A stretch of DNA of 64,000 bases, taken from contig WRLK01000002.1 of the NCBI GenBank assembly GCA_009777635.1, positions 1 through 64,000 of the forward strand, given 5' to 3'. The position numbers were made by a program, and so were the translations under genes. Shown in pieces: positions 1 through 9,257 of this stretch. Every line of letters starts with the position of its first letter. The stretch's first letter is position 1. This stretch comes from Oscillospiraceae bacterium (lineage in GTDB: Bacteria; Bacillota; Clostridia; Oscillospirales; Ruminococcaceae). The notes below the pieces were generated by a model. The model searched no databases and was not told the DNA's origin. It saw only the letters and a program-made list of their open reading frames with translations.

Positions 1-831
1 TTTTCCGCCGATTATTTTCAGACAAGCGCGGATTACATTTCCACCCGCATATCGCTAAGGCCTAAAATCGCCATCGTGCTTGGCAGCTGCCTTGGCGATG
101 TAGCAGGACTTATTGACAACCCGCAAAGCATCGATTATAAAGACATTCCGAATTTTCTCGTATCAACCGTCAATTCCCACGTCGGCAAGCTGATTTTCGG
201 CAAACTTTCGGGGCATGACGTAGTTTGCCTGTCGGGACGCTTCCATTATTATGAAGGCTACGATTTCGAGGAATTGGTCATCCCGGTAAGGGTATTAAGG
301 CTGCTGGGCGTTGAGACGCTGATCCTTACAAACGCGGCCGGGGGCATCAATGAGGATTTCGTTCCGGGCGATATCATGATGATCTGCGACCACATCAAGC
401 TCTATGGCGCAAGCCCGCTGCGCGGCCTTAATGACGATTCCTTCGGCCCCAGGTTTTTCGACGTCACAAACATGTACACGAAATCTCTGCGGGAGCTTGC
501 GTTTGAGGCCGCTGAAAGGATCGGCATTGCGATCAAGGAGGGCGTATACTTTTTCTTCCCCGGGCCGCAATTTGAGTCTCCCGCCGAAATCAGGGCTTCG
601 CACATACTTGGCGCGGACGCGGTAGGCATGTCCACGGTAACCGAAGCGCTGGCCGCTGCTCATTGCGGTATGAAGGTACTTGCCTTTTCGCTCATCACGA
701 ATATGGCGGCCGGTATCGCGGGCCCCATAAAAACCGAAGATGTAGGCGAAACCGCCGAGGCCGCGTCTTCAAACATCCGGCGGCTTATACTTGAAATCAT
801 CAAATGCATTGGCTCGGCGGACGGCTTTTAG
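1..831 (+). CDS. Purine nucleoside phosphorylase, 5' end outside window
   Basis: Trimeric PNP family; it cleaves purine nucleosides with phosphate to base plus (deoxy)ribose-1-phosphate in the cytoplasm. The frame is open from base 1, so the start lies upstream. The in-frame GTG at 76 is an internal Val of the phosphate loop, not a start. Visible family motifs, in order: LGSCLGD (usually GSGLG), SGRFHYYEG with the catalytic-region His, TNAAGG, GPQFESPAE with the purine-binding Glu, VGMSTVTE, and TNMAAG with the catalytic Asn. The pattern fits PNP better than methylthioadenosine phosphorylase, although LGSCLGD is a slight departure. It is followed after 68 bases by a nucleoside-type ABC transporter, which supports a salvage role. 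Substrate preference among purine or 5'-deoxy nucleosides is inferred only. Confidence 0.9.
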   Translation, partial: FSADYFQTSADYISTRISLRPKIAIVLGSCLGDVAGLIDNPQSIDYKDIPNFLVSTVNSHVGKLIFGKLSGHDVVCLSGRFHYYEGYDFEELVIPVRVLRLLGVETLILTNAAGGINEDFVPGDIMMICDHIKLYGASPLRGLNDDSFGPRFFDVTNMYTKSLRELAFEAAERIGIAIKEGVYFFFPGPQFESPAEIRASHILGADAVGMSTVTEALAAAHCGMKVLAFSLITNMAAGIAGPIKTEDVGETAEAASSNIRRLILEIIKCIGSADGF

Positions 832-899
832 CATGTATCCTGCGTGCCGTAATCACGGCACTGGATTATATGAACCCATAAAAAATTAGGAGGTACAGC

Positions 900-1997
900 A
901 TGAAAAAGTTCTTAGCATTCGCTCTCGCAATAACATTATTCTTCACCGCCTGCGGAGGCAGCACTGCCGCCCCGGCTGCTGATCCGGGAGCTTCGGACAG
1001 CAGCGCGGCGTCTGATTCGGCAGCCGCTCCCGCAGCGCCCGCGGATGACGGCGCAGACGCCGCCGCCCCGAAACGCATCGCCTTAGTGTGCGACGAAGCG
1101 GGCACTCAGGTATTCGTCTTGATGATGATTGAAGGGTTAAGAGAAGCCGCCGCGCAGTTTGGATTTGAACCCATCATAGTGGAATGCGCAGATTCGGCGG
1201 CCTATGAAGACAATATCCGCGCGCTTGTACAGGAGCAGACCGATCTGATTATCGTAGGCGGCTGGATAGGCGGGGACGCGCTTAATAAAATCGCGCAGGA
1301 ATTCCCCGACTCCGCGCATTACGCCCTTATCGACTCCACGGTGGAGGCCGAAAACGTGAAATGTATCGCCTACCGCGAACAGGAAGGCGCCTATCTTATC
1401 GGCATGATCGCTTCAAGCATGGTTGACGCCGGCCAGGAAGTCTTCGGCGCCGTACATGTAAACCAAGGCCCCGGTTCATGGAAATGGCGTTACGGATTTA
1501 TGGAAGGCGTTAAAACCGGACACCCCGGCGCTTCCTTTGTCTTCAACTATGTCGGAGGCTATAACGATCCGGTCAAGGCCAAAGAGTTCGCAATCCTGCA
1601 GTATGAGCAAGGCGCAAGGTTTATCAACGCGGCATGCGCGGGCGGGGACGTAGGCGTTTTTGAAGCGGCCCTTGAGCGCAGCTTCTATACCTCCGGTCAG
1701 GACGTCGACCTTACCAACCCCAACAACCCTTACATCGTAAGCAGCCAGATCAAAGACACAAAGGGCACCGTCAAATACCTTTTAGAGCAGTATTTCACCA
1801 CCGAATGGACCCATGACAACGAAGTATGGGGTATCTCCGAGGGCACTATCGGCGCCGTACATATCACGCACGACAGTCCCAATCCCATCCATGAGCGCTT
1901 GTCGGGCGATGTGCTTGCAAATATTAAACAGGCGGCCGACGATATCCGTACAGGCAAGCTGAACCTGACCGATATGCCTGCTGAAGAAGATTATTAA
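900..1997 (+). CDS. BMP-family ABC transporter substrate-binding lipoprotein
   Basis: Extracellular solute receptor of the BMP/PnrA (Med) family, typically binding purine nucleosides. The protein has 365 residues. The N-terminus MKKFLAFALAITLFFTAC is a lipoprotein signal with lipobox FTAC (Cys at about 18), followed by an Ala/Asp/Ser-rich linker to about residue 57 and then the BMP fold beginning KRIALVCDE. The start ATG follows AGGAGGT with good spacing. It is the first transporter gene after PNP. A strong hairpin separates it from the ATPase gene, a common arrangement for making more receptor than membrane components. Ligand identity (nucleoside) is inferred from family and from the PNP next door. 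Confidence 0.9.
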   Translation: MKKFLAFALAITLFFTACGGSTAAPAADPGASDSSAASDSAAAPAAPADDGADAAAPKRIALVCDEAGTQVFVLMMIEGLREAAAQFGFEPIIVECADSAAYEDNIRALVQEQTDLIIVGGWIGGDALNKIAQEFPDSAHYALIDSTVEAENVKCIAYREQEGAYLIGMIASSMVDAGQEVFGAVHVNQGPGSWKWRYGFMEGVKTGHPGASFVFNYVGGYNDPVKAKEFAILQYEQGARFINAACAGGDVGVFEAALERSFYTSGQDVDLTNPNNPYIVSSQIKDTKGTVKYLLEQYFTTEWTHDNEVWGISEGTIGAVHITHDSPNPIHERLSGDVLANIKQAADDIRTGKLNLTDMPAEEDY

Positions 1998-2009
1998 AAC
2001 CGACGACGC

Positions 2010-2037
2010 GTGGGAGCAGGCGATTCCCTGCTCCCAC
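2010..2037 (+). other. Intra-operon hairpin after the binding-protein gene
   Basis: Perfect 11-base-pair stem GTGGGAGCAGG / CCTGCTCCCAC with a 6-base loop. No T-run follows, so it is unlikely to be a full terminator. Its place between the binding-protein gene and the ATPase gene suggests a processing or stabilising stem, or a partial terminator, that sets the receptor-to-transporter ratio. Confidence 0.6.
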
Positions 2038-2068
2038 AAATTCTGTCCGGAGGTGAACCGCCATACTA

Positions 2069-3583
2069 TTGCAGATGAAACAGATTTCCAAGCGGTATCC
2101 AAACGGCGTGCTCGCTAACGATAACGTCAACATCGACTTAAACGAGGGCGAGCTGCTCGCCATTGTCGGCGAGAACGGCGCGGGCAAATCCACGATTATG
2201 AAAATATTGTACGGTCTTGAGCATCCGACAGGCGGGGAGATTTTCATTCACGGAAAACCGCAGGTCTTTAAAAACCCACAAAGTGCGATGAAGCAGGGAA
2301 TCGGTATGGTGCAGCAAAATTTCATGCTGCTGCCTCCGTTTTCCATCGCCGAAAACGTGGTGTACGGCAGCGAGCCTAAAAAGATGGGCGTGTTCTTTGA
2401 CCGTAAAAAAGCGGTCGACGAGGTAAGGCAGCTCAGCGGTCAATACGGGTTGTCCATCGACCCTACGCTCCTTATAAAAAACTGCGCCGTCGGACTGCAG
2501 CAGCGCTGCGAGATACTAAAGGTGCTGTATCAAAACGCAAGGATTATTATTTTCGACGAGCCATCCGCGGTACTGACGCCTCAGGAGGTGGAGGGCTTAC
2601 TGGATACCCTTCGCCAGCTTGCGGGTATGGGTAAAAGCATAATCCTTATCACCCACAAGCTAAACGAGGTGATGGCGGTAGCCGACCGGTGTGTCATTAT
2701 GCGCGGCGGACGGCATATTGCGACGCTGAATACCGGCGAGACGTCCATACAGGAGCTGTCGTCTTTAATGGTGGGAAGGCAGATTGTCGATAAGGAAATA
2801 CCGAAGCTTGACAAGGGCCACTGTGTACTTAAGGTAAAAAACCTCTCGCTCAGCGGTCCCGCCGGTCAGTCTATCGTGCGCAACTGCAGCCTGAATGTGG
2901 ATTCCGGCGAAATCGTAGGAATCGCGGGCGTATCGGGCAACGGCCAGACCGAATTGCTGCATATGCTCGTAGGCCTCTTAAAGCCTGACGACGGGGAAAT
3001 ACTGCTAAACGGCAAGGAGCAAAGCGGCGGGGAGGTGCGCACAATACGCGACGCGGGCTGCGCCTACGTCCCGGAGGACCGCAACACGATGGGCGCAGCG
3101 CTCGACGCCACGCTGACAGAGACCTTGTTGATGGCGCACCAGTATAAAAAGGAACTGAACCGCCACGGGATTTTAAACCACAAGTCGGCGGAAGAAAGCT
3201 TCGCAGCACTTTTAAAGGAATATAACGTGCTTCATTCCTCTTTAAAGCAAAAGTCCGGGGAGTTATCCGGCGGCAATTTGCAAAAGCTCATCGTAGCGCG
3301 AGAAATCAGCCACAACGCAAAGCTGCTGGTCATTTCCGAGCCGACGCGCGGGGTCGACATCGGCGCGATGGAATTCATTCATAACCGGCTCATAGAACAG
3401 CGTTCGGACGGCGCTGCCATCTTACTTGTTTCGTCAGATCTTTCGGAGATTCTAAAATTATCCGACCGCATATATGTCATGTACGAGGGCAGGATCAACG
3501 GGGAAATCATGCGTGAAGAAGCAAACGCTGAAAACGTCGGCATCCTGATGATGGGAGGTGTGCGGCATGATAAAGCAGTATAA
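2069..3583 (+). CDS. Nucleoside ABC transporter ATP-binding protein (two ABC domains)
   Basis: Cytoplasmic ATPase of the BMP-type importer, 504 residues, with tandem ABC domains as in YufO/NupA. The first domain has Walker [10 protein letters not shown] (about 32-40) and Walker [10 protein letters not shown]. Its signature region reads AVGLQQR and is degenerate. The second domain has a variant P-loop GVSGNGQTE, signature LSGGNLQK and Walker [11 protein letters not shown]. Asymmetric motifs are usual in this family. The canonical start used here is TTG, but the ribosome site GGAGGTGA at 2049-2056 lies 12 bases away. An in-frame ATA at 2063 sits at 6 bases and would give (M)[14 protein letters not shown], matching the usual N-terminus. 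It overlaps the next gene by 17 bases. Confidence 0.93.
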   Translation: MQMKQISKRYPNGVLANDNVNIDLNEGELLAIVGENGAGKSTIMKILYGLEHPTGGEIFIHGKPQVFKNPQSAMKQGIGMVQQNFMLLPPFSIAENVVYGSEPKKMGVFFDRKKAVDEVRQLSGQYGLSIDPTLLIKNCAVGLQQRCEILKVLYQNARIIIFDEPSAVLTPQEVEGLLDTLRQLAGMGKSIILITHKLNEVMAVADRCVIMRGGRHIATLNTGETSIQELSSLMVGRQIVDKEIPKLDKGHCVLKVKNLSLSGPAGQSIVRNCSLNVDSGEIVGIAGVSGNGQTELLHMLVGLLKPDDGEILLNGKEQSGGEVRTIRDAGCAYVPEDRNTMGAALDATLTETLLMAHQYKKELNRHGILNHKSAEESFAALLKEYNVLHSSLKQKSGELSGGNLQKLIVAREISHNAKLLVISEPTRGVDIGAMEFIHNRLIEQRSDGAAILLVSSDLSEILKLSDRIYVMYEGRINGEIMREEANAENVGILMMGGVRHDKAV

Positions 3584-4673
3584 CATAAAAAGCTTAGCCG
3601 TTCGTTTCGCACAAATCTTTACCCAGCCGCTTATAGCAATACTCATAGGCCTTACCATAGGTGCTGCGGTAATCCTGATTGCGGGCGAGAATCCTCTTAA
3701 CACGTATATCAAAATGTTTGAGGGTGCCTTTTTCAGTCCGTTTTACTTTATGCAGACGCTCACCCGCGCGGTGCCCGTCACGGTATGCTCGATCGCTATT
3801 ATCATGGCATGGAGGGCCGGATACATAAACCTCGGCGTGGAAGGCCAAATGATAACCGGCTCGTTTGTCGGCACAATCGTTTCGATTTATTCGCCCTTGC
3901 CGACCGCGTTAACCGTCATGATAGCGGTTGCATGCGGTTTGGCGGCAGGCGCGCTCCTTGCGGTTTTCGCCGCCTTTATCAACGACAAATTCAACGTTTC
4001 AATCGTTATCTCAACTCTTATGATGAATTATGTGGCGTCCTACATCACCTCTTATTTTATCACCTTCCCGTTGCGCGACACTTCAAACGACCTTGCCATA
4101 CAGACAAAGGAAATTCCCGACGTTATGCGGTTGCCGCGTTTGATTGAGGGCAATACTCTGAATTTTGGCTTTATTATAACCGTCGTGTTGGTTGCGCTGT
4201 TTGTCTTTATAAACTATAAAAGCAACTTTGGATATGAGTCGAAAATGACGGGGCTTAACCCGGTTTTTGCTCAATATGGCGGCGTAAAGCGGCGTAAGGT
4301 GATGTATATGAGCATGGCGCTCAGCGGCGCGTTGGCGGCGACTGCCGGTATGCTTGAGGTGTTCGGCGTAAAGTACCGATTTGCCGAGGCGATGTTCACT
4401 TCAACCGGTTATGCATGGACAGGCCTCATGTCTGGCCTTATCTCTTCGCTTCATCCGGTGGGCGCTTTTGTTACCTCCGTGTTCCTGTCAGGGCTTCAGG
4501 TGGGCGGTCAATCGGTTCAGCGAACCATCAATATTCCGCTTCAGGTAGCCACGTTAATACAGGCTACCATTACCCTGTTTGTTTCGATACGCCTGCTTGC
4601 CCATTTTCGCGCGCACAGGAAAAGCAAAATACCTAAAGGCAATATAAAAGGAAAAGGGGCGGGTGATGCTTGA
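3567..4673 (+). CDS. Nucleoside ABC transporter permease 1
   Basis: Inner-membrane permease of the YufP/NupP type, 368 residues, with about nine hydrophobic segments. The ATG at 3567 is chosen because GGGAGGTG ends 6 bases upstream; an in-frame GTG at 3558 lies within that ribosome site. The family motif region AWRAGYINLGVEGQM (about 75-90) is clear. The gene begins inside the end of the ATPase gene and its stop overlaps the next permease start (TGATG), showing translational coupling. Together with the second permease it forms the membrane channel of the importer. Confidence 0.92.
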   Translation: MIKQYNIKSLAVRFAQIFTQPLIAILIGLTIGAAVILIAGENPLNTYIKMFEGAFFSPFYFMQTLTRAVPVTVCSIAIIMAWRAGYINLGVEGQMITGSFVGTIVSIYSPLPTALTVMIAVACGLAAGALLAVFAAFINDKFNVSIVISTLMMNYVASYITSYFITFPLRDTSNDLAIQTKEIPDVMRLPRLIEGNTLNFGFIITVVLVALFVFINYKSNFGYESKMTGLNPVFAQYGGVKRRKVMYMSMALSGALAATAGMLEVFGVKYRFAEAMFTSTGYAWTGLMSGLISSLHPVGAFVTSVFLSGLQVGGQSVQRTINIPLQVATLIQATITLFVSIRLLAHFRAHRKSKIPKGNIKGKGAGDA

Positions 4674-5584
4674 TGGATACAAATTTTATCGCGGCAATTC
4701 TCAACTCCGCCATTCGCTCCACGACGCCCATTATGATGGCGGCGCTCGGAAGCGCAATCTGTAACCGCGTGGGCGTTTTCAACGTGGCCCTTGAGGGCCA
4801 GATGCTTATCGGCGCTTTCAGCGCCATAGCGATTAACTGGTTTACAGGCAGTATCGCGCTGTCGGTGATTGGAGGCATCCTCATCGGCGGTATGATCGGC
4901 TTGTTGGTCGGCTACTTGCAGGTGCGCTTCAAGGCGGCGGATATGGTTGTCGGCACCTCGATAAACCTTTTTGTAGGCGCTTTGTCCGCTATTTTGCTGT
5001 TCATCCTGTTCGGCGTAAGGGGCAGCTTTAAGAATCCCGCGCTGCTTTCCTTACCCGCCATTCAGATCCCGATTTTAAAAGACTTGCCTTTCATTTCGGT
5101 TTTGCTGCGCAATTTTACGGCAATGGACTATTTTGCCTATCTTATAGCGATTGGCATGTATATCTATCTGTTTAAAACAATTTGGGGCTATCATACTCTT
5201 TCCGTGGGCGTTAAGATCGAGGCCGCCGAATCAATGGGGCTGCACGCCCAGCGCACGCAGATTATGGCCGTCATGGTCTCAGGATTGCTGTGCGGCTTTG
5301 GCGGCGTAACGCTAAGTATGGGACAGGTGACGCTTTTTACGGAAAACATGACGGCCGGTCGCGGGTTCATCGGTATGGCCGCTTGTAACCTTGGCCGCAG
5401 CAATCCTTTGCTTATCATATTGGCAAGCTTGTTCTTCGGGTTCTGCGACGCTTCCGCCAGCATCGCCCAGAATACGATTCCCAGCCAGCTGACACAATCC
5501 ATTCCATACATCTCCACGATTATAGCCCTCATCTTCTTCAGCCGCGAAAGGATGAAAAAAATAAAAAACTCGAAGGCGGCTTAA
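4673..5584 (+). CDS. Nucleoside ABC transporter permease 2
   Basis: Second membrane subunit of the importer (YufQ/NupQ type), 303 residues and strongly hydrophobic. It carries the characteristic NRVGVFNVALEGQML segment near residues 30-45 and a C-terminal basic tail. The ATG at 4673 overlaps the preceding stop by one base (TGATG); a TTG three bases upstream is also possible. Its co-directional place between permease 1 and the aldolase gene makes it part of the salvage operon. Confidence 0.92.
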   Translation: MDTNFIAAILNSAIRSTTPIMMAALGSAICNRVGVFNVALEGQMLIGAFSAIAINWFTGSIALSVIGGILIGGMIGLLVGYLQVRFKAADMVVGTSINLFVGALSAILLFILFGVRGSFKNPALLSLPAIQIPILKDLPFISVLLRNFTAMDYFAYLIAIGMYIYLFKTIWGYHTLSVGVKIEAAESMGLHAQRTQIMAVMVSGLLCGFGGVTLSMGQVTLFTENMTAGRGFIGMAACNLGRSNPLLIILASLFFGFCDASASIAQNTIPSQLTQSIPYISTIIALIFFSRERMKKIKNSKAA

Positions 5585-5609
5585 CAAGTATTGTTCAAAG
5601 GAGTCACAC

Positions 5610-6251
5610 ATGTTATTATTAGAAGAAAGAAAACAAATTGTTTTCTATGGCAATCAACTGATCAAACGCTGCCTGACAACGGGATCGGGCGGAAATATAA
5701 GTATTTATAACCGCAAGGAAGATTTGATTGCGCTGACCCCCAGCAGTATGAATTACAGCGACCTTACGCCGGAGGATATCCTTGTTATAGATCCCGGCGG
5801 CAACATTGTTGAGGGGACAAACAGTATATCCACGGAAATCAATATGCATCTGCTGGTTTACCGCAACAGGCTCGATGTGTGCGGTATTGTGCATACGCAC
5901 TCCCTGTACGCCACAGCCATGTCCTGTATGGGCTGGGATATCGAGCCGGTACATTACATGCTTGCAATGGCGGGGCCTGTAGTAAAGTGTTCGAAGTACG
6001 CAATCTACGGCTCGGAGGAATTGGGTCGGCGCGCGCTTGATGCGCTCGGAAACCGCGGCGCCTGCCTTTTAGGAAACCACGGGCTTCTGGCTGCGGCCGC
6101 AACGCTTGAGCACGCGTTTTCAACGGCCGAGCACCTTGAATATGTAGCGAAGCTTACGTGTGTGACAAAGAATCTTGGGAATCCCAATATTCTCACAGAG
6201 CAGCAGATACAGGATGTTATGGATAAGTTTGGTACATGTTCGTATAAATAG
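5610..6251 (+). CDS. Class II aldolase (fuculose-1-phosphate aldolase-like)
   Basis: Zinc-dependent aldolase/epimerase fold of 213 residues that cleaves sugar 1-phosphates to dihydroxyacetone phosphate plus an aldehyde. Visible motifs: TGSGGNIS phosphate-binding loop near 25, LTPSSMNY, the STEINMH segment holding the catalytic Glu near 75, IVHTHSLYAT with two zinc-ligand His residues, and GNHGLLA with the third His. The start follows AAGGAG. Family members act on fuculose-1-P, rhamnulose-1-P, methylthioribulose-1-P or 5-deoxyribulose-1-P. Location in a nucleoside transport/phosphorylase operon favours the last two, that is 5'-deoxynucleoside salvage, but this is inference. Confidence 0.85.
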   Translation: MLLLEERKQIVFYGNQLIKRCLTTGSGGNISIYNRKEDLIALTPSSMNYSDLTPEDILVIDPGGNIVEGTNSISTEINMHLLVYRNRLDVCGIVHTHSLYATAMSCMGWDIEPVHYMLAMAGPVVKCSKYAIYGSEELGRRALDALGNRGACLLGNHGLLAAAATLEHAFSTAEHLEYVAKLTCVTKNLGNPNILTEQQIQDVMDKFGTCSYK

Positions 6252-6264
6252 GAGGTGGAAACGC

Positions 6265-7422
6265 ATACTTTCCGATAAAATGCAGTATTTCGAGCCGTCC
6301 ATCTTTATTAAGATACGACAGGCGATGGCCTCCTGCCCGCTGCCTGTCTGCGACCTGAGCGTCGGCACGCCGGATCTTCCGCCTCCCCGCCATGTTATCG
6401 ATGCGTTTTTGCAAAGCGCCGAAAATATGGAAAACTATAAATACGCGCTCGCCGATACCCGGGACATGACCGATGCGGCGATAGAATGGTATTCCCGCCG
6501 GTTTTCGGTTTTGCTCGGGCGTGAAAATATCTGCGGCCTGATAGGCTCGCAGGACGGACTTGCGCATCTTCCGCTCATGCTGCTTAACCCTAACGACGGC
6601 GTTTTAGTCCCCAACCCGGGATACCCGATGTTTTTAAGCGGCGCCCGCCTTGCAGGGGCGTCGGTTATTGACGTGCCACTGCACGAGGAGAACGGATACC
6701 TTGTGGATTTCGACATGATCCCGCCATCCGGCGCGCACCGGGCAAAGCTTCTTATTATATCCTACCCCGCAAACCCTTTGGGACGCCTTGCGCCCCTTGA
6801 TTTTTTCGACAGGACCGTGTGGTTCGCCAAGAAATACGGCTTGTACGTCATCCATGACAACGCGTATGTTGAGCTCACATTTGACGGCAAAAAAGCACAC
6901 AGCTTTTTACAGGCCAAGGGCGCGCTTGATGTGGGCGTCGAGTTTAACAGCCTGTCAAAATCCTATAACCTGACAGGCTCCCGTATTTCGTTCATGCTTG
7001 GAAACCGCGATATGTGCGAGTCGTTGTCGCTTTTAAAATCCAATATCGACTACGGTATATTTAAGCCGGTTCAGGCAATGGCCGCCGCCGCGATTACAGG
7101 GCCGCAGGATTGCTTAAGGCAGCTTAGGAGCGAATATCAGGATAGGCGGGACGCCTTGATTGCCGCGTTGTCCGAGGGAGGCTGGAGCGTTGTGCCCCCC
7201 CAAGGGACTATGTTTGTCTGGGCAAAGCTGCCGCCTCAGTTTACCGATTCCGTGGACTTTGCGATGCGGCTGCTCCAGAGCACCGGCGTCGCCGTGGTGC
7301 CGGGCATTAGCTTCGGCTCGCTGGGCGAGGGATATGTCCGTATCGGGCTAGTCCGCCCTGCCGGCGAATTGGCCGCCGCCGCACGCAAGATCACCGGTTT
7401 TATACGAAATAACAGAACGTGA
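6265..7422 (+). CDS. PLP-dependent class I/II aminotransferase, probable ATA start
   Basis: Fold type I aminotransferase resembling the LL-diaminopimelate/aspartate aminotransferase group, about 385 residues. Features: SVGTPDLPPP near 30, an SQDGLAHLP cofactor loop, SYPANPLG, HDNAYVELTF, and the PLP lysine in SLSKSYNLTGSRISF, followed by DYGIFKPVQAM, which recalls DapL-type enzymes. The only start with correct spacing from GGAGGTGG (6251-6258) is ATA at 6265, 6 bases downstream. The first ATG (6280) is 21 bases away, and upstream starts lie deep inside the aldolase gene. Last gene of the salvage operon; it ends at a shared terminator. Substrate unknown; a methionine-salvage transamination or diaminopimelate synthesis are both possible. 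Confidence 0.85.
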   Translation: MLSDKMQYFEPSIFIKIRQAMASCPLPVCDLSVGTPDLPPPRHVIDAFLQSAENMENYKYALADTRDMTDAAIEWYSRRFSVLLGRENICGLIGSQDGLAHLPLMLLNPNDGVLVPNPGYPMFLSGARLAGASVIDVPLHEENGYLVDFDMIPPSGAHRAKLLIISYPANPLGRLAPLDFFDRTVWFAKKYGLYVIHDNAYVELTFDGKKAHSFLQAKGALDVGVEFNSLSKSYNLTGSRISFMLGNRDMCESLSLLKSNIDYGIFKPVQAMAAAAITGPQDCLRQLRSEYQDRRDALIAALSEGGWSVVPPQGTMFVWAKLPPQFTDSVDFAMRLLQSTGVAVVPGISFGSLGEGYVRIGLVRPAGELAAAARKITGFIRNNRT

Positions 7423-7460
7423 AAAAGCCGCCCGTCACACATCGTCACGGAGCGGCTTTT
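7423..7460. terminator. Bidirectional terminator between convergent operons
   Basis: Inverted repeat AAAAGCCGC (7423-7431) / GCGGCTTTT (7452-7460), with A and T tracts on both sides so it can act on both strands. It separates the salvage operon from the convergent hydrogenase operon. Confidence 0.8.
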
Positions 7461-7492
7461 CCCGGCTTTAAGCCGTAATCTTATCGTGGGAA

Positions 7493-9235
7493 TTAATGAT
7501 GTTCGCGCACCTTATAGCTTGTATGCAGCGACTCGTGCGCGATATGGCTGTTAGGCTTTTCAAAGAATTCGGCATACAGCTTTTTGATAAAGGGGTTTTC
7601 ATGCGATTTGCGGATCTTACACGCCTTGTCCTGGTTATACAGCACGGACGAGCGAAGCCCTTGAAGATCGGTGAAGTTGCGCACATGGGCCATTTGCACA
7701 GGCTGTCCGCCGCCGTTTATGCATCCGCCCGGGCATCCCATGATCTCGATGAAGTGGTACTTCTTATCGCCGCTCTTCACGCGCCCGAGAAGCTCCCTTG
7801 CGTTTGCAAGGCCCGAAGCGACGGCGACGTTTACGTCCATGCCGCCGACCTTGTACGTTGCTTCCTTTATGCCCGCGGTCCCGCGCACATCATCGAAATC
7901 AACGTCTTTCAGCTCTTCGCCCGTCAGCCACTCGACAGCCGTGCGAAGTGCGGCTTCCATAACGCCGCCGGTTGATCCGAAAATAATACCTGCACCCGTG
8001 GCTTCGCCGAACGGACTGTCGAACGCTTCATCGACAAGTTCGGTAAATTCAATCCCCGCGCGCTTGATCATACGGCTGATTTCGCGGGTGGTGAGGGCTA
8101 TGTCGCAGTCCGGGACGCCGGCCGCGTTTTCATCCTCGCGGTTTACTTCGAATTTTTTAGCCGTGCACGGCATTACGCCGACGACAAAGATATCCTTCGG
8201 ATCGATCCCTTTTTCTTTCGCGTACCATGTTTTAGCGATTGCGCCGAACATTTGCTGCGGGGATTTGCATGACGAAAGATTTGGGATATATTCAGGAAAG
8301 AAATGTTCGCAAAAGCTCACCCAGCCGGGCGAACAGGAGGTGATGAGCGGGAACGGGCCGCCGTCTTTCACGCGTCCGATAAATTCATGGGCTTCCTCCA
8401 TGATCGTCATATCGGCGGCGAAATTCGTGTCGTATACGCCGTCAAACCCAAGCCGCCTGAGTGACGCTACCATCTTGCCGGTGGCGTCGGTGCCGACAGG
8501 CATTCCGAAATCTTCGCCGATTGTCGCGCGTATCGATGGCGCCGTCTGTACGAGCACATGCTTTTTCGGGTCTGAGAGCGCGTCCCAAACCTTTTGGGTA
8601 TGGTCTTTTTCAGCGATCGCGCCGGTGGGGCACACGACGATGCATTGACCGCAGGATACGCACGCCACTTCGCCCAAGTCCTGCTCGAACGCGCAGCCGA
8701 TATGCGTTTCAAAGCCGCGGTCGTTGGCTCCGATAACGCCGATGGACTGCTGTACCGCACACGCGGCGACGCAGCGGCGGCACAGGATGCACTTGTCGTT
8801 GTTGCGCGTCATGTGCATGGCCGAATCGTCGTAATCGTGGTGCGGGTTCTCGCCTTCGTATAAGGTTTCGTCGTCCACGCCGAACATCCAGCAAAGCCTT
8901 TGCAGCTCGCAGTTGCCGCTTCTGATGCACGACAGGCATTTGCGGTCATGTGTGGAAAGCATGAGCTCAAGCGTCGTCTTTCTCGACGAATGGACCCTTT
9001 CCGTGCTTGTGAAGACCTCCATCCCCTCGTTTACAGGGTATGTGCAGGCTGCCACAAGGCTTTTGGCGCCTTTTACCTCGACCACACAAATACGGCATGA
9101 TCCGATTTGGTTGATTTCTTTTAAGTAACACAATGTCGGGATTTCAATCCCCGCGGTGCGCGCCGCTTCGAGTATCGTCATTTCCGCCGGAACCGAGACG
9201 GGCATCCCGTTTATCTTAATGTTAACATTAGCCAT
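7493..9235 (-). CDS. hndD: [FeFe] hydrogenase catalytic subunit (HndD/HydA type)
   Basis: Catalytic subunit reducing protons or oxidising H2, about 580 residues from the ATG at 9235 (AAGGAG 13 bases upstream; a longer frame adds 15 unlikely residues). Domains in order: plant-type [2Fe-2S] (CYLKEINQIGSCRIC), His/Cys [4Fe-4S] (HDRKCLSCIRSGNC), two ferredoxin clusters (CILCRRCVAAC and CVSCGQCIVVCP), then the H-cluster domain with L1 TSCSPGW, L2 MPCTAKKFE and L3 MGCPGGCINGGGQP, ending in the small-subunit-like region. TSCSPGW is the form seen in many multimeric, NAD(P)-linked hydrogenases. It is the distal gene of a leftward operon behind the NuoF-like subunit, 22 bases after that gene's stop, so the two form one complex. 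Confidence 0.96.
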   Translation of the reverse strand: MANVNIKINGMPVSVPAEMTILEAARTAGIEIPTLCYLKEINQIGSCRICVVEVKGAKSLVAACTYPVNEGMEVFTSTERVHSSRKTTLELMLSTHDRKCLSCIRSGNCELQRLCWMFGVDDETLYEGENPHHDYDDSAMHMTRNNDKCILCRRCVAACAVQQSIGVIGANDRGFETHIGCAFEQDLGEVACVSCGQCIVVCPTGAIAEKDHTQKVWDALSDPKKHVLVQTAPSIRATIGEDFGMPVGTDATGKMVASLRRLGFDGVYDTNFAADMTIMEEAHEFIGRVKDGGPFPLITSCSPGWVSFCEHFFPEYIPNLSSCKSPQQMFGAIAKTWYAKEKGIDPKDIFVVGVMPCTAKKFEVNREDENAAGVPDCDIALTTREISRMIKRAGIEFTELVDEAFDSPFGEATGAGIIFGSTGGVMEAALRTAVEWLTGEELKDVDFDDVRGTAGIKEATYKVGGMDVNVAVASGLANARELLGRVKSGDKKYHFIEIMGCPGGCINGGGQPVQMAHVRNFTDLQGLRSSVLYNQDKACKIRKSHENPFIKKLYAEFFEKPNSHIAHESLHTSYKVREHH

Positions 9236-9257
9236 CGTAACAGGTACACTCCTTACA

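Noticed and set aside
76-831. PNP starting at GTG 76
   Set aside because: The frame is open to base 1 and the GTG is an internal Val just before the conserved GSCLG loop.
2010-2037. Full terminator between binding protein and ATPase genes
   Set aside because: Stem is perfect but no T-run follows and the downstream genes need readthrough.
7671-8648. Long plus-strand ORF of 325 codons opposite the hydrogenase gene
   Set aside because: It is antisense to a clear [FeFe] hydrogenase, Ser/Pro-rich, and has no family motif or sensible ribosome site.
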